From: Bin87 sp965197635
GTDB taxonomy: Bacteria > Chloroflexota > Dehalococcoidia > Lucifugimonadales > UBA3495
DNA length: 64,000 nucleotides
Direction: 5' to 3'
NCBI GenBank assembly: GCA_965197635.1
Contig: CBDANN010000006.1
Coordinates: 124,001-188,000 of the forward strand
A program made the position numbers and the translations under genes. The first letter of the stretch is position 1. Every line of letters begins with the position of its first letter. Below are positions 1 through 9,059 of the stretch, piece by piece. The notes under the pieces are model-generated. The model saw only the letters and a list, made by a program, of their open reading frames with translations, searched no databases and had not been told where the DNA came from.

Positions 1-726
1 CGCTTCGATAACGATCGCCAGTCCCAGTGTAATTGTGCTCAGCACAATGTAGCTGGCGAGCACGTTGGGCAGGATGTGGCGCATCATGATCCGCCAGGGT
101 CGCGCCCCGATAGCCTGGGCCGCCAGCGTGTAATCAAGTTCCTTGATGCTCAACACTTGGGAACGGATTACCCGTATCGCCCCCGGCACCAGAATCACCA
201 CCAGCGCGGCTACGATGTTGTTAACCGACGCTCCCAACGCCGCCATCAATCCAAGCGCCAGGATAATCGCCGGAAACGCCATCAGCGCGTCAACGATCCG
301 TTGAATCACCAAGTCCACCACGCCGCCCACGTAGGCGCTGAGGATGCCGACGGCGGTCCCAATCGTAATGCCAATCACAACGCTCATAATACCCACGTAC
401 ATGGATATGCGCGCCCCAGCGATCACCCGGCTGAAAACGTCCCGGCCCAGATCGTCAGAGCCCAGCCACGCGATTGATGACGGAGCCACGAAGGGAGCGT
501 GAACCAGGTCCAGCGGGTCGTGTGGCACAATGAGCGGTGCAAAAACGGCAGCCAGGATGGTAAGGATGACGATGCCTGCGCTGATCCCGCCCAAGGGTTT
601 GGTGCGGCAGAACCGCATGATGTTGCCGTACCACGTAGGTCGCGACCGCATATAGGTAAGGGTCGTCTCTTCGACGGCCGCGGCGTTGCGGACGGTCAGA
701 GCGTCGTTGGGCGTCTGGGTAGTCAT
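1..726 (-). CDS. DppC-type ABC transporter permease (partial, 3' end beyond window)
   Basis: Inner-membrane permease of a peptide/opine/nickel-type (family 5) ABC importer. The ATG is at 726 and the frame stays open to base 1, giving 242 residues; a full-length protein is usually about 300, so the C-terminus is cut off by the window. A cytoplasmic N-terminus (about 35 residues) is followed by a membrane helix (residues about 45-65), the periplasmic WLGSDDLGRDVFSR signature of DppC proteins, and the EAA-type coupling loop AAQAIGARPWRIMMRHILPN, which contacts the ATPases. It lies 51 bp after the DppB-type gene and is the last gene of the operon visible here. No ATPase gene is visible; one may lie further left. 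Substrate unknown. Confidence 0.93.
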   Translation of the reverse strand, partial: MTTQTPNDALTVRNAAAVEETTLTYMRSRPTWYGNIMRFCRTKPLGGISAGIVILTILAAVFAPLIVPHDPLDLVHAPFVAPSSIAWLGSDDLGRDVFSRVIAGARISMYVGIMSVVIGITIGTAVGILSAYVGGVVDLVIQRIVDALMAFPAIILALGLMAALGASVNNIVAALVVILVPGAIRVIRSQVLSIKELDYTLAAQAIGARPWRIMMRHILPNVLASYIVLSTITLGLAIVIEA

Positions 727-777
727 CGCTGTTTCTCCAATGGCCTGATGCTGCTATCGTTCACCTAAACGCTCGGA

Positions 778-1731
778 TCAGGCATAGCGAATTCGGGGAT
801 CCAGCCACCCGTACAGCAGGTCCACCAGCAGGTTGATTACCACGATGGACACCGCAACTATCACGATGATGGCCTGAATCGTGGGAAAGTCCCGTTGGAA
901 AACCGCGTCAATGAGCAGTTGGCCTATGCCCGGTATCAGGAAGATCCGCTCGATAATCACGGTGCCGCCGAAGAGACGCCCGAACTGCCAACCTGAGATG
1001 GTCAAAATGGGTAGCACGGCGTTTTTGAGGCCGTGCCGGGAGAGCACGATACGTTCCCGCAAACCTTTGGAGCGCGCCGTGCGCATGTAGTCCTCGCGCA
1101 GGATTTCCATCATGGACGATCGCGTGACCCTGGCGATGAAGGCCATGTCGTAAAACCCCAAGGCCAGCGCCGGCAGCATCATCTGCTTAACATTCGCCCA
1201 AGGGTCTTCCCAGACGTTCTCATAACCCAGTGGAGGCAACCAACCAAAGGCGCGGATGAGGATCAGAGTCAGCAGAATCCCGCTGAAAAACGTCGGTATG
1301 GATATCCCGACCAGCGTGAATATCCGAGATACGTAGTCGATTGGACTGTCCGGCTTGATGGCCGAAATGACCCCAAGGGGAACCGCGCACACCACGGCCA
1401 GGGCAATGCCCAGAATGGCCAGTTCAATCGTGACCGGGATCCGTTCGCCCAGCCGGTCCATGACCGGGCCGTTCCACCAGAATGAAGTGCCGAAATCTCC
1501 CCTCAGCAGCCCGCTCATCCAGTCGAAATACTGGACGACAATCGGACGGTCGGTGCCAAGTTCGGCACGGAGTTCCGATAGTTCCTGCTCGGTATAGGCG
1601 GCATCGTCAGCGCTGAGGATGGCCAGCGCCGGGTCGCCGGGGATCAACCGCATCACCACGAAGACGATGACGGTTACCAGCAGCACCGTGGGTATGAACA
1701 GCCCAATGCGTTTGGCAGCGTACTGTCTCAT
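778..1731 (-). CDS. DppB-type ABC transporter permease
   Basis: 317-residue inner-membrane permease, full length for the family. The first membrane helix (about residues 9-31) is followed by the LIPGDPA motif typical of DppB/OppB, a periplasmic region with LGTDRPIVVQY, further helices, and the coupling loop RTARSKGLRERIVLSRHGLK (about residues 216-236). The C-terminus LLYGWLDPRIRYA is the usual DppB ending. It sits 55 bp after the nearest substrate-binding lipoprotein gene and 51 bp before the DppC-type partner, so it is probably co-transcribed with both. The neighbouring lipoproteins point to oligopeptide, opine or similar solute uptake. The exact substrate cannot be read from sequence. Confidence 0.95.
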   Translation of the reverse strand: MRQYAAKRIGLFIPTVLLVTVIVFVVMRLIPGDPALAILSADDAAYTEQELSELRAELGTDRPIVVQYFDWMSGLLRGDFGTSFWWNGPVMDRLGERIPVTIELAILGIALAVVCAVPLGVISAIKPDSPIDYVSRIFTLVGISIPTFFSGILLTLILIRAFGWLPPLGYENVWEDPWANVKQMMLPALALGFYDMAFIARVTRSSMMEILREDYMRTARSKGLRERIVLSRHGLKNAVLPILTISGWQFGRLFGGTVIIERIFLIPGIGQLLIDAVFQRDFPTIQAIIVIVAVSIVVINLLVDLLYGWLDPRIRYA

Positions 1732-1786
1732 CTCAGCCCCCTAACCTCCGGTACATGGCTTGCCTAGGCGGGTTTTACCTTCTTGT

Positions 1787-3706
1787 CTATCGGTCGAGCC
1801 AGTAATCTTCATATTTGAAGAAATATTGAACAGTGGTGGGTGGATGGAAGCCCTTGATGTCCCGGTGGACTATCCAGAAGAAGCGGTTCCAACCCAAGTT
1901 CACCCAGTGGTTGTCGGAGAATTCCATCAGCCACAGCTCGGCTTCCTTGTTGATCTCTATGCGCCGCTCCGGATCCTGTTCCACCTTCTGGGCTTCGAAC
2001 CACTGCTCCACCAACGGGTTGGTCCAGTCGGTGTAATTGCGGGTGCCGCCCTTGTTGTAGATCCCGCCGTAGAGCGCGTCAGGGTCAAGCACCACCATAC
2101 CCTCGCCTTGGCACGCTACATCCCAATCGCCCGCCGCGTCCGGCGAGCGCGAGGTTCCGTACTTGGCGTATCCTGCCGCGCTGGGGAGGGTTTCTATGTT
2201 GCCGGTGATACCCAGAGCGGCTTCCAGTTGTTGCTTAATCACTTGGCATTGTTTGGGATAACCGGCCACTTGTCGGGCGGTGTATTCCACCTTAAACCCA
2301 TCGGCGTATCCGGCTTCCGCCATGAGCCGCTTGGCCTCAGCCAGGTCTTCCTGGCCGCCGGCGCTGCTCTTGGGGCGTATGCCGGGCCAGGTGTAACACT
2401 CGTCAAACGAGTGTCCCATTCCGCCCAACGGACAGGCGATGCCGGCCGTGCTGTCCCATATTTTCAGGTTGATTTCGTCGCGGTCGATGGTCAAGTGAAT
2501 CGCTTTCCGCACCCGTGGGTCGTTGAAGGGCTCGCGCTTCACGTTCATCATGAAGCCCCAGTTGCCCGAGGGTGGGAACTCGTGCATCACGTACTCGCCT
2601 TCCATACGCTGTTCCAGTTCCAGGTATTCCCGAGGCGTCAGATTGGAGAACCCGCCGTTCATCATGTCGATGTTGCGGCCCTCGATCTGTGCGGTCAAGG
2701 TTGCCGTGTCCACGATGATGAAGTGCTCAATGCGGTCGAAGTAAGGCTTGCCGGGTTTGAAGTAGTTTTCGTTCCGGTTCACGATATAGGAGTTGCCCGA
2801 CGAGTACTGTTCCAGCACGAACGGCCCGGAACCGGAGTTATGCTTGATGATGTTCTCCGACAGGTTGAGGTCAACCCCCGCTTCCAGCAGGTGCTTGGGT
2901 AGAACCTTGGCGTAGTCCACCGCCATGAACTTGATGAACGCGCCTGACGGGAACCGCAGCGAAAATTCAACGGTCCGGTCATCGACGGCTCTGATCACGT
3001 CGTCGGCATTGGTGGGTGTGCAGTCGCCGCCGTCCCGGTCGGCCACTTCCAGCGGCACGGCGTACTGACGCCACAGGCCGGAGCGTCCGGCGGCGTTACA
3101 AGGGTTGGCGTAACGCAGGAAGCTGTGCGCTACGTCCGCGGAAGTCAGTGGTTCCCCGTCGTTCCACTGGACGTTGTCGTGCAGGTTGAACGTGTAGGTC
3201 AGTCCATCGGGGCTCACCTGCCAGTCCGCCGCCAAGTCGCCTTCAACCTGGTCGGTTTCGATGCTGTTGTAATGCACGAGTTGGTTGTACAGCTGCGAGT
3301 AAGAAATCACGCTCGACAGCGAAGCTGAACCCAGCGGATCCCAGTCCTTCGTATCGGCGTAGGCCGACATCCTGACCGTTCCGCCTTGTTGCGGGGGGCC
3401 ACTGGGTGTGGGCGTGGGTGCGATGCGAGCTTCATATTCGGCAACCGGCGTGTTGGTGGGCCGGATGGTCGCCTCCGGCGGAGGCGTGAATGTGGGCGTC
3501 GGGTCTGCCGACGGCGCAGCCGACCCTGAAGGCGGCGCGGCCAGAGCGGTCGTAGCCGCGGCGGCCGGTGCCGCCGCGGCCGGAGCGTCGGTCGCCGCCG
3601 GGGCGGCCGGAGCGGATTCTTCCGCGCCTCCGCAGGCTACCGCCACCAGCAGGGTTGCGCTGACGACGATGCCCAAGATGAGTGTGGGTTTCAGTTCCAA
3701 TCGCAT
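1787..3706 (-). CDS. Family 5 extracellular solute-binding lipoprotein (paralogue 1 of 3, locus 1)
   Basis: 639-residue SBP_bac_5-type receptor for the adjacent permeases. I start at the ATG at 3706 rather than an in-frame codon at 3778, because the signal peptide begins MRLELKPTLILGIVV and runs to a lipobox-like AVAC (Cys near residue 24). An Ala/Pro/Thr-rich linker of about 90 residues follows; it probably holds the domain away from the membrane. The receptor domain begins at GGTVRMSAYADTKDWDPLG and includes YTFNLHDNVQWNDGEPLTSADV, the family ligand-cleft signature (about residues 165-185). It ends in KYEDYWLDR. Two further paralogues lie directly upstream and share the KDWDPLGSAS block, so this looks like local gene triplication. 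Ligand unknown. Confidence 0.94.
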   Translation of the reverse strand: MRLELKPTLILGIVVSATLLVAVACGGAEESAPAAPAATDAPAAAAPAAAATTALAAPPSGSAAPSADPTPTFTPPPEATIRPTNTPVAEYEARIAPTPTPSGPPQQGGTVRMSAYADTKDWDPLGSASLSSVISYSQLYNQLVHYNSIETDQVEGDLAADWQVSPDGLTYTFNLHDNVQWNDGEPLTSADVAHSFLRYANPCNAAGRSGLWRQYAVPLEVADRDGGDCTPTNADDVIRAVDDRTVEFSLRFPSGAFIKFMAVDYAKVLPKHLLEAGVDLNLSENIIKHNSGSGPFVLEQYSSGNSYIVNRNENYFKPGKPYFDRIEHFIIVDTATLTAQIEGRNIDMMNGGFSNLTPREYLELEQRMEGEYVMHEFPPSGNWGFMMNVKREPFNDPRVRKAIHLTIDRDEINLKIWDSTAGIACPLGGMGHSFDECYTWPGIRPKSSAGGQEDLAEAKRLMAEAGYADGFKVEYTARQVAGYPKQCQVIKQQLEAALGITGNIETLPSAAGYAKYGTSRSPDAAGDWDVACQGEGMVVLDPDALYGGIYNKGGTRNYTDWTNPLVEQWFEAQKVEQDPERRIEINKEAELWLMEFSDNHWVNLGWNRFFWIVHRDIKGFHPPTTVQYFFKYEDYWLDR

Positions 3707-3762
3707 ATGGTCAATCAATCCAGTGCAGTGTTGCGGTGATGCGAGCAATACAAACCGGCTAG

Positions 3763-5697
3763 CTAGCGATCCAGCCACAGGTCTTCATGCTTGAACCCGT
3801 ACTGCACCGTCTGCGGAGCAACGAAGCCTTTGACGTCCCGGTGTACGACCCAGAAGTTTTGGCCCAGGGTCAGGCTCACCCAGTGATTGTCGGAGAATTC
3901 ATGCAGCCAGCGTTCGGCTTCCTTGTTGATTTCGCGACGCTTCTCCGGATCCAGCTCGACTTTTTGCGCCTCGAACCAGTCATTCAGTTTCGGATGTTCC
4001 CAGTCGGTGTAGTTGCGCGTGCCGCCCTTGAGGAAAATGCCGCCGTAAATGGCATCCGGGTCCAGCACGGTCATGCCGTCGGCCTGGCAACTCAGTTCCC
4101 AATCTCCCTTCGCGTCGGCCGGCCGGGAAGTCCCATACTTGGCGTAGCCGGCGGCGCTGGGCAGCACCTCAATCGCCCCACGAATGTTTAGGTAGTCCTC
4201 CAGGTCCTGCTTGATCACGGAGCACTCGTCAACGTAGGTACCCACCTGCCTAACGTTGTACGTTACTTCGAACCCATCGGGGTAGCCCGCTTCAGCCAGC
4301 AGTTCACGGGCGCGGGCGATGTCTTCCTGGCCGCCGGGGGTATCCTTGGGACGCATCCCGGGCCAGGTGGCGCATTCTTCCAGCGAGTTAGCCATCCCCA
4401 CCAACGGGCAGTGGCCCCGGCCAGCGTTGTGCAAGCCGCGCGCGTTGTGCTTCTGGCGGTCAACGGCCAGGTTGAGGGCCTGGCGCACCCGGTGGTCGGT
4501 GAACGGCTCCCGCTTGACGTTAATCATGAAACCGCGAGTCGCGCCGCCAAATATATCGTGGGCGACGTACTCGCTGTTGGTGCGCTGCTCCAGGGCATAG
4601 TACTCTGGAGCGGTCAGGTTTAGGGTGGCGGCGTTCGACATGTCGATCTGCCGCGCTTCGACTTGGGCCTGCGCCGTGGCCGGCGTGGTGATGATGTAGT
4701 GCTCAATCCGGTCCAGGTACGGACGTCCTTCCTTGAAGTATTTGGGGTTCCTGTTGACGAAGTACGAGTTGCCAGACTGGTAGGACTCTAGGATAAACGG
4801 CCCGGAACCGGAGTTGTGCTTGATGATGTTCTCGGCCAGGTTCAGGTCAATGTCCTGTTCCAGCAAATGCTTGGGCAGAATCTTCACGTAGTCGATGGCC
4901 AGGAACTTGATGAACGCGCCCGACGCAAACGCCAGGTGGAACTCGATGGTCTGGTCGTCAATGACGCGCAGCGCGTCGTCCGGGTTGGTGATGGTGCAGT
5001 CGCCACCCTCCCGGTCGGCCACTTCCAGCGGATTGGCGTAGCGCCGCCACAGGCCGGAACGTCCGGTGCTGTTGCACGGGTTGCCGTACCGCAAAAAGGT
5101 GTATAGCACGTCGTCGATGGTGAACGGCGTACCATCATTCCAGGTGACGTCATCCCGAATGCGGAAAGTGTAAATTGTGCCGTCGTCGTTGAGGCTCCAG
5201 CTCTCGACCAGGTCCGCCACCACTTCACTGGGCTCGGCGGTGTCAAACTGCACCAACTGGTTGTACAGTTGCGAGTAAGAAATCACGCTGGACGTTGACG
5301 CCGACCCCAACGGGTCCCAGTCTTTGGTGTCGGCGTAGGCCGCCATCCGAACCAAACCGCCGGCCCTGGGGCCGGTGCTGGGCAACGGCGTGGGCGCCGT
5401 GCGGGCAATGGCCGTGGGAGCCGGTGTGTTAGTAGGACGCTGTGTCGCCAGCGGAGGAGGGGTATTCGTGGGTGCCCCGGTCGCCGCTGCGGGTTGGGCT
5501 GCAGCCGGGGCTGCAACCGTCGCGCCGGGTCCGGGCGCACTCGCTCCGGTCGCCGGACCGGCGGCGGTTGGCGCTGCGCCTCCGGTGTCTGCCGGTGCGC
5601 TGGGCGCCGGCGCTTCCGCACCACCGCAAGCCACTCCGATCACCAAAACTGCCGCAACCATGGCGGCGATCAACATTGATTTGACTATCGACAACAT
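3763..5697 (-). CDS. Family 5 extracellular solute-binding lipoprotein (paralogue 2 of 3, locus 1)
   Basis: 644-residue lipoprotein receptor. The ATG at 5697 opens a signal peptide (MLSIVKSMLIAAMVAAVLVI) ending in a GVAC lipobox. A long Ala/Gly/Pro/Thr linker follows (about residues 26-110), then the SBP_bac_5 domain starting with GGLVRMAAYADTKDWDPLG. WNDGTPFTIDDVLYTF is the cleft signature. The C-terminus KHEDLWLDR matches paralogue 3. A GGAGG ribosome site lies 11 bases before the start, rather distant. The stop is 56 bp before the paralogue 1 start, so the two are probably on one transcript. By eye the receptor domains are strongly alike and the linkers are not. Confidence 0.94.
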   Translation of the reverse strand: MLSIVKSMLIAAMVAAVLVIGVACGGAEAPAPSAPADTGGAAPTAAGPATGASAPGPGATVAAPAAAQPAAATGAPTNTPPPLATQRPTNTPAPTAIARTAPTPLPSTGPRAGGLVRMAAYADTKDWDPLGSASTSSVISYSQLYNQLVQFDTAEPSEVVADLVESWSLNDDGTIYTFRIRDDVTWNDGTPFTIDDVLYTFLRYGNPCNSTGRSGLWRRYANPLEVADREGGDCTITNPDDALRVIDDQTIEFHLAFASGAFIKFLAIDYVKILPKHLLEQDIDLNLAENIIKHNSGSGPFILESYQSGNSYFVNRNPKYFKEGRPYLDRIEHYIITTPATAQAQVEARQIDMSNAATLNLTAPEYYALEQRTNSEYVAHDIFGGATRGFMINVKREPFTDHRVRQALNLAVDRQKHNARGLHNAGRGHCPLVGMANSLEECATWPGMRPKDTPGGQEDIARARELLAEAGYPDGFEVTYNVRQVGTYVDECSVIKQDLEDYLNIRGAIEVLPSAAGYAKYGTSRPADAKGDWELSCQADGMTVLDPDAIYGGIFLKGGTRNYTDWEHPKLNDWFEAQKVELDPEKRREINKEAERWLHEFSDNHWVSLTLGQNFWVVHRDVKGFVAPQTVQYGFKHEDLWLDR

Positions 5698-5991
5698 TGA
5701 AGTTGCAACCTCCAGGCGGGGTCAAAAACCGACCGAATATCGATAATTTGAATTGCGCCGCCCTACAAATCTAGCCATCGTTGAACGGCCCACCTATCCT
5801 ATTCCCGCCAAAACACGGTGTCAAGAAATGTGGCGTGCTCCGTTAGTATGCGGATACATGATGTAAGAAAGCAAATGATATTATCAAATATGATGTACAT
5901 GTATCGCTATCGTAAATAATTAGGGGCAACAATTTGTGCTGCCCCTATTGGATTGCGGAATTCGCCGTTATCGGCCGGTGCTTCCAAGTCC
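5698..5991. other. AT-rich spacer between SBP paralogues 2 and 3
   Basis: A 294 bp gap with no gene. Bases 5860-5920 are markedly AT-rich compared with the neighbouring coding DNA and could hold a promoter for the 5697 gene, but I see no convincing -35/-10 pair. The left part (5760-5830) shows nothing recognisable. A hairpin near 5921-5947 is listed separately. The gap suggests paralogue 3 is transcribed apart from paralogues 1 and 2. Confidence 0.5.
5921..5947 (-). terminator. Hairpin after SBP paralogue 3, TAGGGGC repeat family
   Basis: Arms TAGGGGCA (5921-5928) and TGCCCCTA (5940-5947) form a perfect 8 bp stem with an 11-base loop, 45 bp after the minus-strand stop at 5992. On the minus strand the second arm is followed by AATTATTT, a weak T-rich tail. 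The TAGGGGC arm ties it to a family of palindromes found elsewhere in the window. Confidence 0.5.
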
Positions 5992-7896
5992 TTAGCGATC
6001 CAGCCAAAGATCCTCGTGCTTGAACCCGTACTGCACGGTGACCGGCGCGTTGAAGCCTTTGATGTCCTTGTGGACGAGCCAGAAAAGTTGCCCGAGGAGC
6101 AGGTTCACCCAGTGATTGTCCTCGAAACTCGCCAGCCACAATTCGGCTTCCTTGTTGATTTCACGCCGCTTGTCCGGGTCCAGTTCGATCTTTTGCGCCT
6201 CAAACCATTCCGTCACCTTGGGGTGTTCCCAGTCGGTGTAGTTCCTTGTAGCGCCGGGCAGGTAAACGCCGCCGTAAATCGCATCGGCGTCGAATACCAC
6301 CATTCCCTCGCCCTGGCAGCTGAGTTCCCAGTCTCCTTTTGCGTCGGCCGGCCTGGAGGTGCCGTACTTGGCGTAGCCGGCGGCGCTGGGCAAAGTTTCA
6401 ATGTTTCCGGTGATGCCCAGGTATTCCTCCAAGTCTTGCTTGATAACCGAGCACTGTTGAGGGTAGGAACCCACCTGCCGCGTCGTGTATTGCACTTCAA
6501 ACCCGTCCGGATAGCCAGCTTCCACCATCAAGCGCCGCGCTTCGGCGATGTCTTCCTGCCCGCCGGGGGTGTCCTTGGGGCGCAGCCCGGGCCAGGTAGT
6601 GCACTCATCGTTGGTGTGGGCCAGGTCCATCAGCGGGCAGTGGGTGACGCCGGCGCCGCCGAACGCGCGCTCGTCCACCTTCTGCCGGTCCACTGCCAGG
6701 TAAATGGCCCGGCGCACCAGGTGATTGTCAAATGGTTCGCGTTTGACGTTGAGCATCAGGGCGAAGTTGCCGCCGGCCTTGATGTCATGGGCAACGTAGT
6801 CGCCGTCGGTGACGCGTTCCAGTTCGTAATACTCGGGAGCCTCCAGGTTGGTGGAGCCAGCATTTGCCATGTCAATCTGCCGAGCCTCAACCTGGGCCAT
6901 CAGTGTGGCCGGTTGCGTGATGATGAAATGCTCGATACGGTCGAAATACGGGCGTCCTTCCTTGAAATAGTTGGGGTTCTTGTTGACGAAGTAGGAGTTG
7001 CCGGAGCGGTATTCCTCCAGGATAAACGGGCCGGAGCCGGCGTTGCTGGCCACCACGTGCTCACCCTGGTTGAGGTCCACGGAATCATCCTCAAGCAGAT
7101 GGCGTGGCAAAATCTTGACGTAGTCCACCGAAAGGAACTTGACGAACGCGCCCGACGCGAACGCCAGGTTGAACTCCACGGTGCGGTCATCCAAGGCACG
7201 CACCACGTCGTCGGCGTTGGTGGGCGTGCAGTCGGCCTTGTCCACCGGATTCACCACTTCCATTCTAATGGCGTAGTTCCGCCACAGCCCCGACCTGCCC
7301 GTGCCATTGCACGGGTTGGCGTACCGCTGCATGGTGAAAACGATGTCGTCCACGGTCAGTGGCTTCCCGTCGTGCCAGTTGATGCCTTGCCGGATCCGGA
7401 AGGTGTACACCTTGCCGTCAGAGCTGACCTCCCAGCTTTCTGCCAAGTCGCCCACCACCTCCTGCGTGTTCGTGGTGTCGAACTGGGTTATCTGGTTGTA
7501 CAGCTGGGAGTAGGAAATCACGCTGGACAGCGACGCCGAACCCAGCGGGTCCCAGTCTTTCGTATCGGCATAGGCCGACATCCGCACGGTGCCGCCATAT
7601 TTTGGCGCAGCGGCGCTCGGCGTCGGCGTGGCCGCCACGCGGGCTACGGCAGTAGGCACCGGGGTATTGGTGGGCCGCAGCGTTGCCTCCGGTGGAGGCG
7701 TGAACGTAGGGGTCGCGTCCGCCGCCGGCGCTGGAGCTGCTGGCGCGGTCGTGGCGGCCGGCGCCGCGGCTCGTTGCTGAGCAGCGGGAGCCTCCGTGGG
7801 TGGTGGCGCCTCAGCCCCCCCGCAAGCGACGCTGAGCAAAAGCAGGGCGGCGGCGCCGATGCTGGCAATCAGGGTCGGTTTCAAGTACCTCGGCAT
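5992..7896 (-). CDS. Family 5 extracellular solute-binding lipoprotein (paralogue 3 of 3, locus 1)
   Basis: 634-residue lipoprotein receptor and first gene of transporter locus 1. I start at the ATG at 7896 because AAAGGAG lies 8 bases upstream and the signal peptide MPRYLKPTLIASIGAAALLL leads to a SVAC lipobox. An in-frame codon at 7947 has neither. An Ala/Pro/Thr linker (about residues 27-90) precedes the SBP_bac_5 domain, which starts at GGTVRMSAYADTKDWDPLG. WHDGKPLTVDDIVFTM is the cleft signature. It ends KHEDLWLDR. It probably binds peptides or related compounds at the outer face of the membrane and hands them to the DppB/DppC pair. Three receptors for one channel would broaden the ligand range. 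Confidence 0.95.
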   Translation of the reverse strand: MPRYLKPTLIASIGAAALLLLSVACGGAEAPPPTEAPAAQQRAAAPAATTAPAAPAPAADATPTFTPPPEATLRPTNTPVPTAVARVAATPTPSAAAPKYGGTVRMSAYADTKDWDPLGSASLSSVISYSQLYNQITQFDTTNTQEVVGDLAESWEVSSDGKVYTFRIRQGINWHDGKPLTVDDIVFTMQRYANPCNGTGRSGLWRNYAIRMEVVNPVDKADCTPTNADDVVRALDDRTVEFNLAFASGAFVKFLSVDYVKILPRHLLEDDSVDLNQGEHVVASNAGSGPFILEEYRSGNSYFVNKNPNYFKEGRPYFDRIEHFIITQPATLMAQVEARQIDMANAGSTNLEAPEYYELERVTDGDYVAHDIKAGGNFALMLNVKREPFDNHLVRRAIYLAVDRQKVDERAFGGAGVTHCPLMDLAHTNDECTTWPGLRPKDTPGGQEDIAEARRLMVEAGYPDGFEVQYTTRQVGSYPQQCSVIKQDLEEYLGITGNIETLPSAAGYAKYGTSRPADAKGDWELSCQGEGMVVFDADAIYGGVYLPGATRNYTDWEHPKVTEWFEAQKIELDPDKRREINKEAELWLASFEDNHWVNLLLGQLFWLVHKDIKGFNAPVTVQYGFKHEDLWLDR

Positions 7897-8212
7897 CGTG
7901 ATCACTCCTTTCCGCCCACCGCCAAAGCGGGTGGCAGACGCCAACACGGTATACTAGTGCTGCGATAGCCCCGTTTCGGATTTTGCCCGCAAAATAATAA
8001 TGGCAAATATCTACAGCGTCAATGATTTTGTCAGATTCTGTTGATATAACGTTAATAAATAGAGTTTTCCGAACTCTATCACCAATTGTGATGAAATATC
8101 GCCGCGTCCAAGCATTTGTTTGAGTATCAGTTTGTTGTTGACTAAGCGCGACCTCGCCGATAGTCTTGCTTTGCCGCCTGATCCGGTGCAGCAAAAAACA
8201 GGAGCCTTCCCC
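7897..8212. promoter_or_regulatory. Divergent regulatory region between transporter locus 1 and enoyl-CoA hydratase
   Basis: A 316 bp AT-rich gap between a minus-strand gene (start 7896) and a plus-strand gene (start 8213). It holds an 8 bp inverted repeat, ATAGAGTT (8059-8066) and AACTCTAT (8072-8079) around a 5-base centre, and right beside it TCAC-N5-GTGA (8079-8091). Either could be a repressor or CRP-like site; this is inference. TAGTAT on the minus strand (7955-7950) is a possible -10 for the transporter, without a clear -35. Confidence 0.45.
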
Positions 8213-9049
8213 ATGCCCGAATCTTCCTCAGCCCCCGTGGCAGTCGCCGACAACCCCGTGGACCCCGACGGCTATATTCTGCTGCGCCGCGAGACGTCAG
8301 TTGCTACGGTTACGATTAACCGGCCAGCCCAGCGCAACGCCATCTCGTTCACCATGTGGACGCGACTGACTGATTTGCTCCGGCAACTGGACGCGGACCG
8401 AGACGTGCGGTGCGTGGTGATGACCGGAGCCGGCGATACGGCATTCTCCGCGGGCGCCGACATCAGTGATTTTGAGGAATACCGCAGCGATTCAGTCAAA
8501 GGCCGCCGCTACAACGCTGCCGTGGATGCCCTGTTGGAATCCGTCGCCGAAATCGGGACGCCGGTCATATCCATGATCCGCGGGTTCGCCGCCGGCGGCG
8601 GCTGCGAACTCGCCGTTGCCACCGACCTGCGCATCGCCGCCGAAGGCAGCCGCCTGGGTATTCCGGTGGCCCGGTTAGGCATCACCATCGGACACCGGGA
8701 AATGTACGGCCTGGTCAACCTCGTGGGCAAGGGCAATGCCCTTTACATCCTGCTCTCCGGCCGGCTGCTGGATGCCGATGAAGCCCTGCGCATCGGGTTG
8801 GTGAACCAGGTGGTTCCCGATGGCGATTTGGAAGCGGTGACCTACAGACTGGCTGCCGACATTGCCGCTCTCGCGCCGTTGTCCCACGCGGTCAACAAGA
8901 AGACGATGAACCAAGTCCTGGCGAAACCGTCGTTGGACCTCACGACGGAAGAAGCCGACCTGCCTCTCACCCAGTTTGACACCCGCGACTACCACGAAGG
9001 TTTCCGCGCCTTCCTGGAAAAGCGCCGGCCCGAATTCATCGGCGAATAA
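8213..9049 (+). CDS. Enoyl-CoA hydratase/isomerase family protein
   Basis: 278-residue crotonase-fold protein. The start at 8213 follows an AACAGGAG ribosome site; an in-frame start at 8120 has none. The crotonase signatures are RNAISFTMW, the oxyanion-hole loop SAGADISDF, and GFAAGGGCELAVATD, which carries the first catalytic-type Glu. At the place of the second catalytic Glu of true hydratases (PEI in the rat enzyme) this protein reads GIPVARLGIT, with Val for Glu. It is therefore more likely an isomerase, hydrolase or other crotonase-family enzyme than a classical hydratase. It starts a plus-strand run; tlyA follows after 10 bp. Confidence 0.88.
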   Translation: MPESSSAPVAVADNPVDPDGYILLRRETSVATVTINRPAQRNAISFTMWTRLTDLLRQLDADRDVRCVVMTGAGDTAFSAGADISDFEEYRSDSVKGRRYNAAVDALLESVAEIGTPVISMIRGFAAGGGCELAVATDLRIAAEGSRLGIPVARLGITIGHREMYGLVNLVGKGNALYILLSGRLLDADEALRIGLVNQVVPDGDLEAVTYRLAADIAALAPLSHAVNKKTMNQVLAKPSLDLTTEEADLPLTQFDTRDYHEGFRAFLEKRRPEFIGE

Positions 9050-9059
9050 CGGCGGGTCT

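Noticed and set aside
5953..7968. Long open frame of 671 codons on the plus strand
   Set aside because: It is antisense to the whole of an evident binding lipoprotein gene, has no ribosome site and reads as a GC-driven mirror frame. The same holds for plus-strand frames at 1760-2902, 13777-14667, 23096-24106 and 24639-26291.
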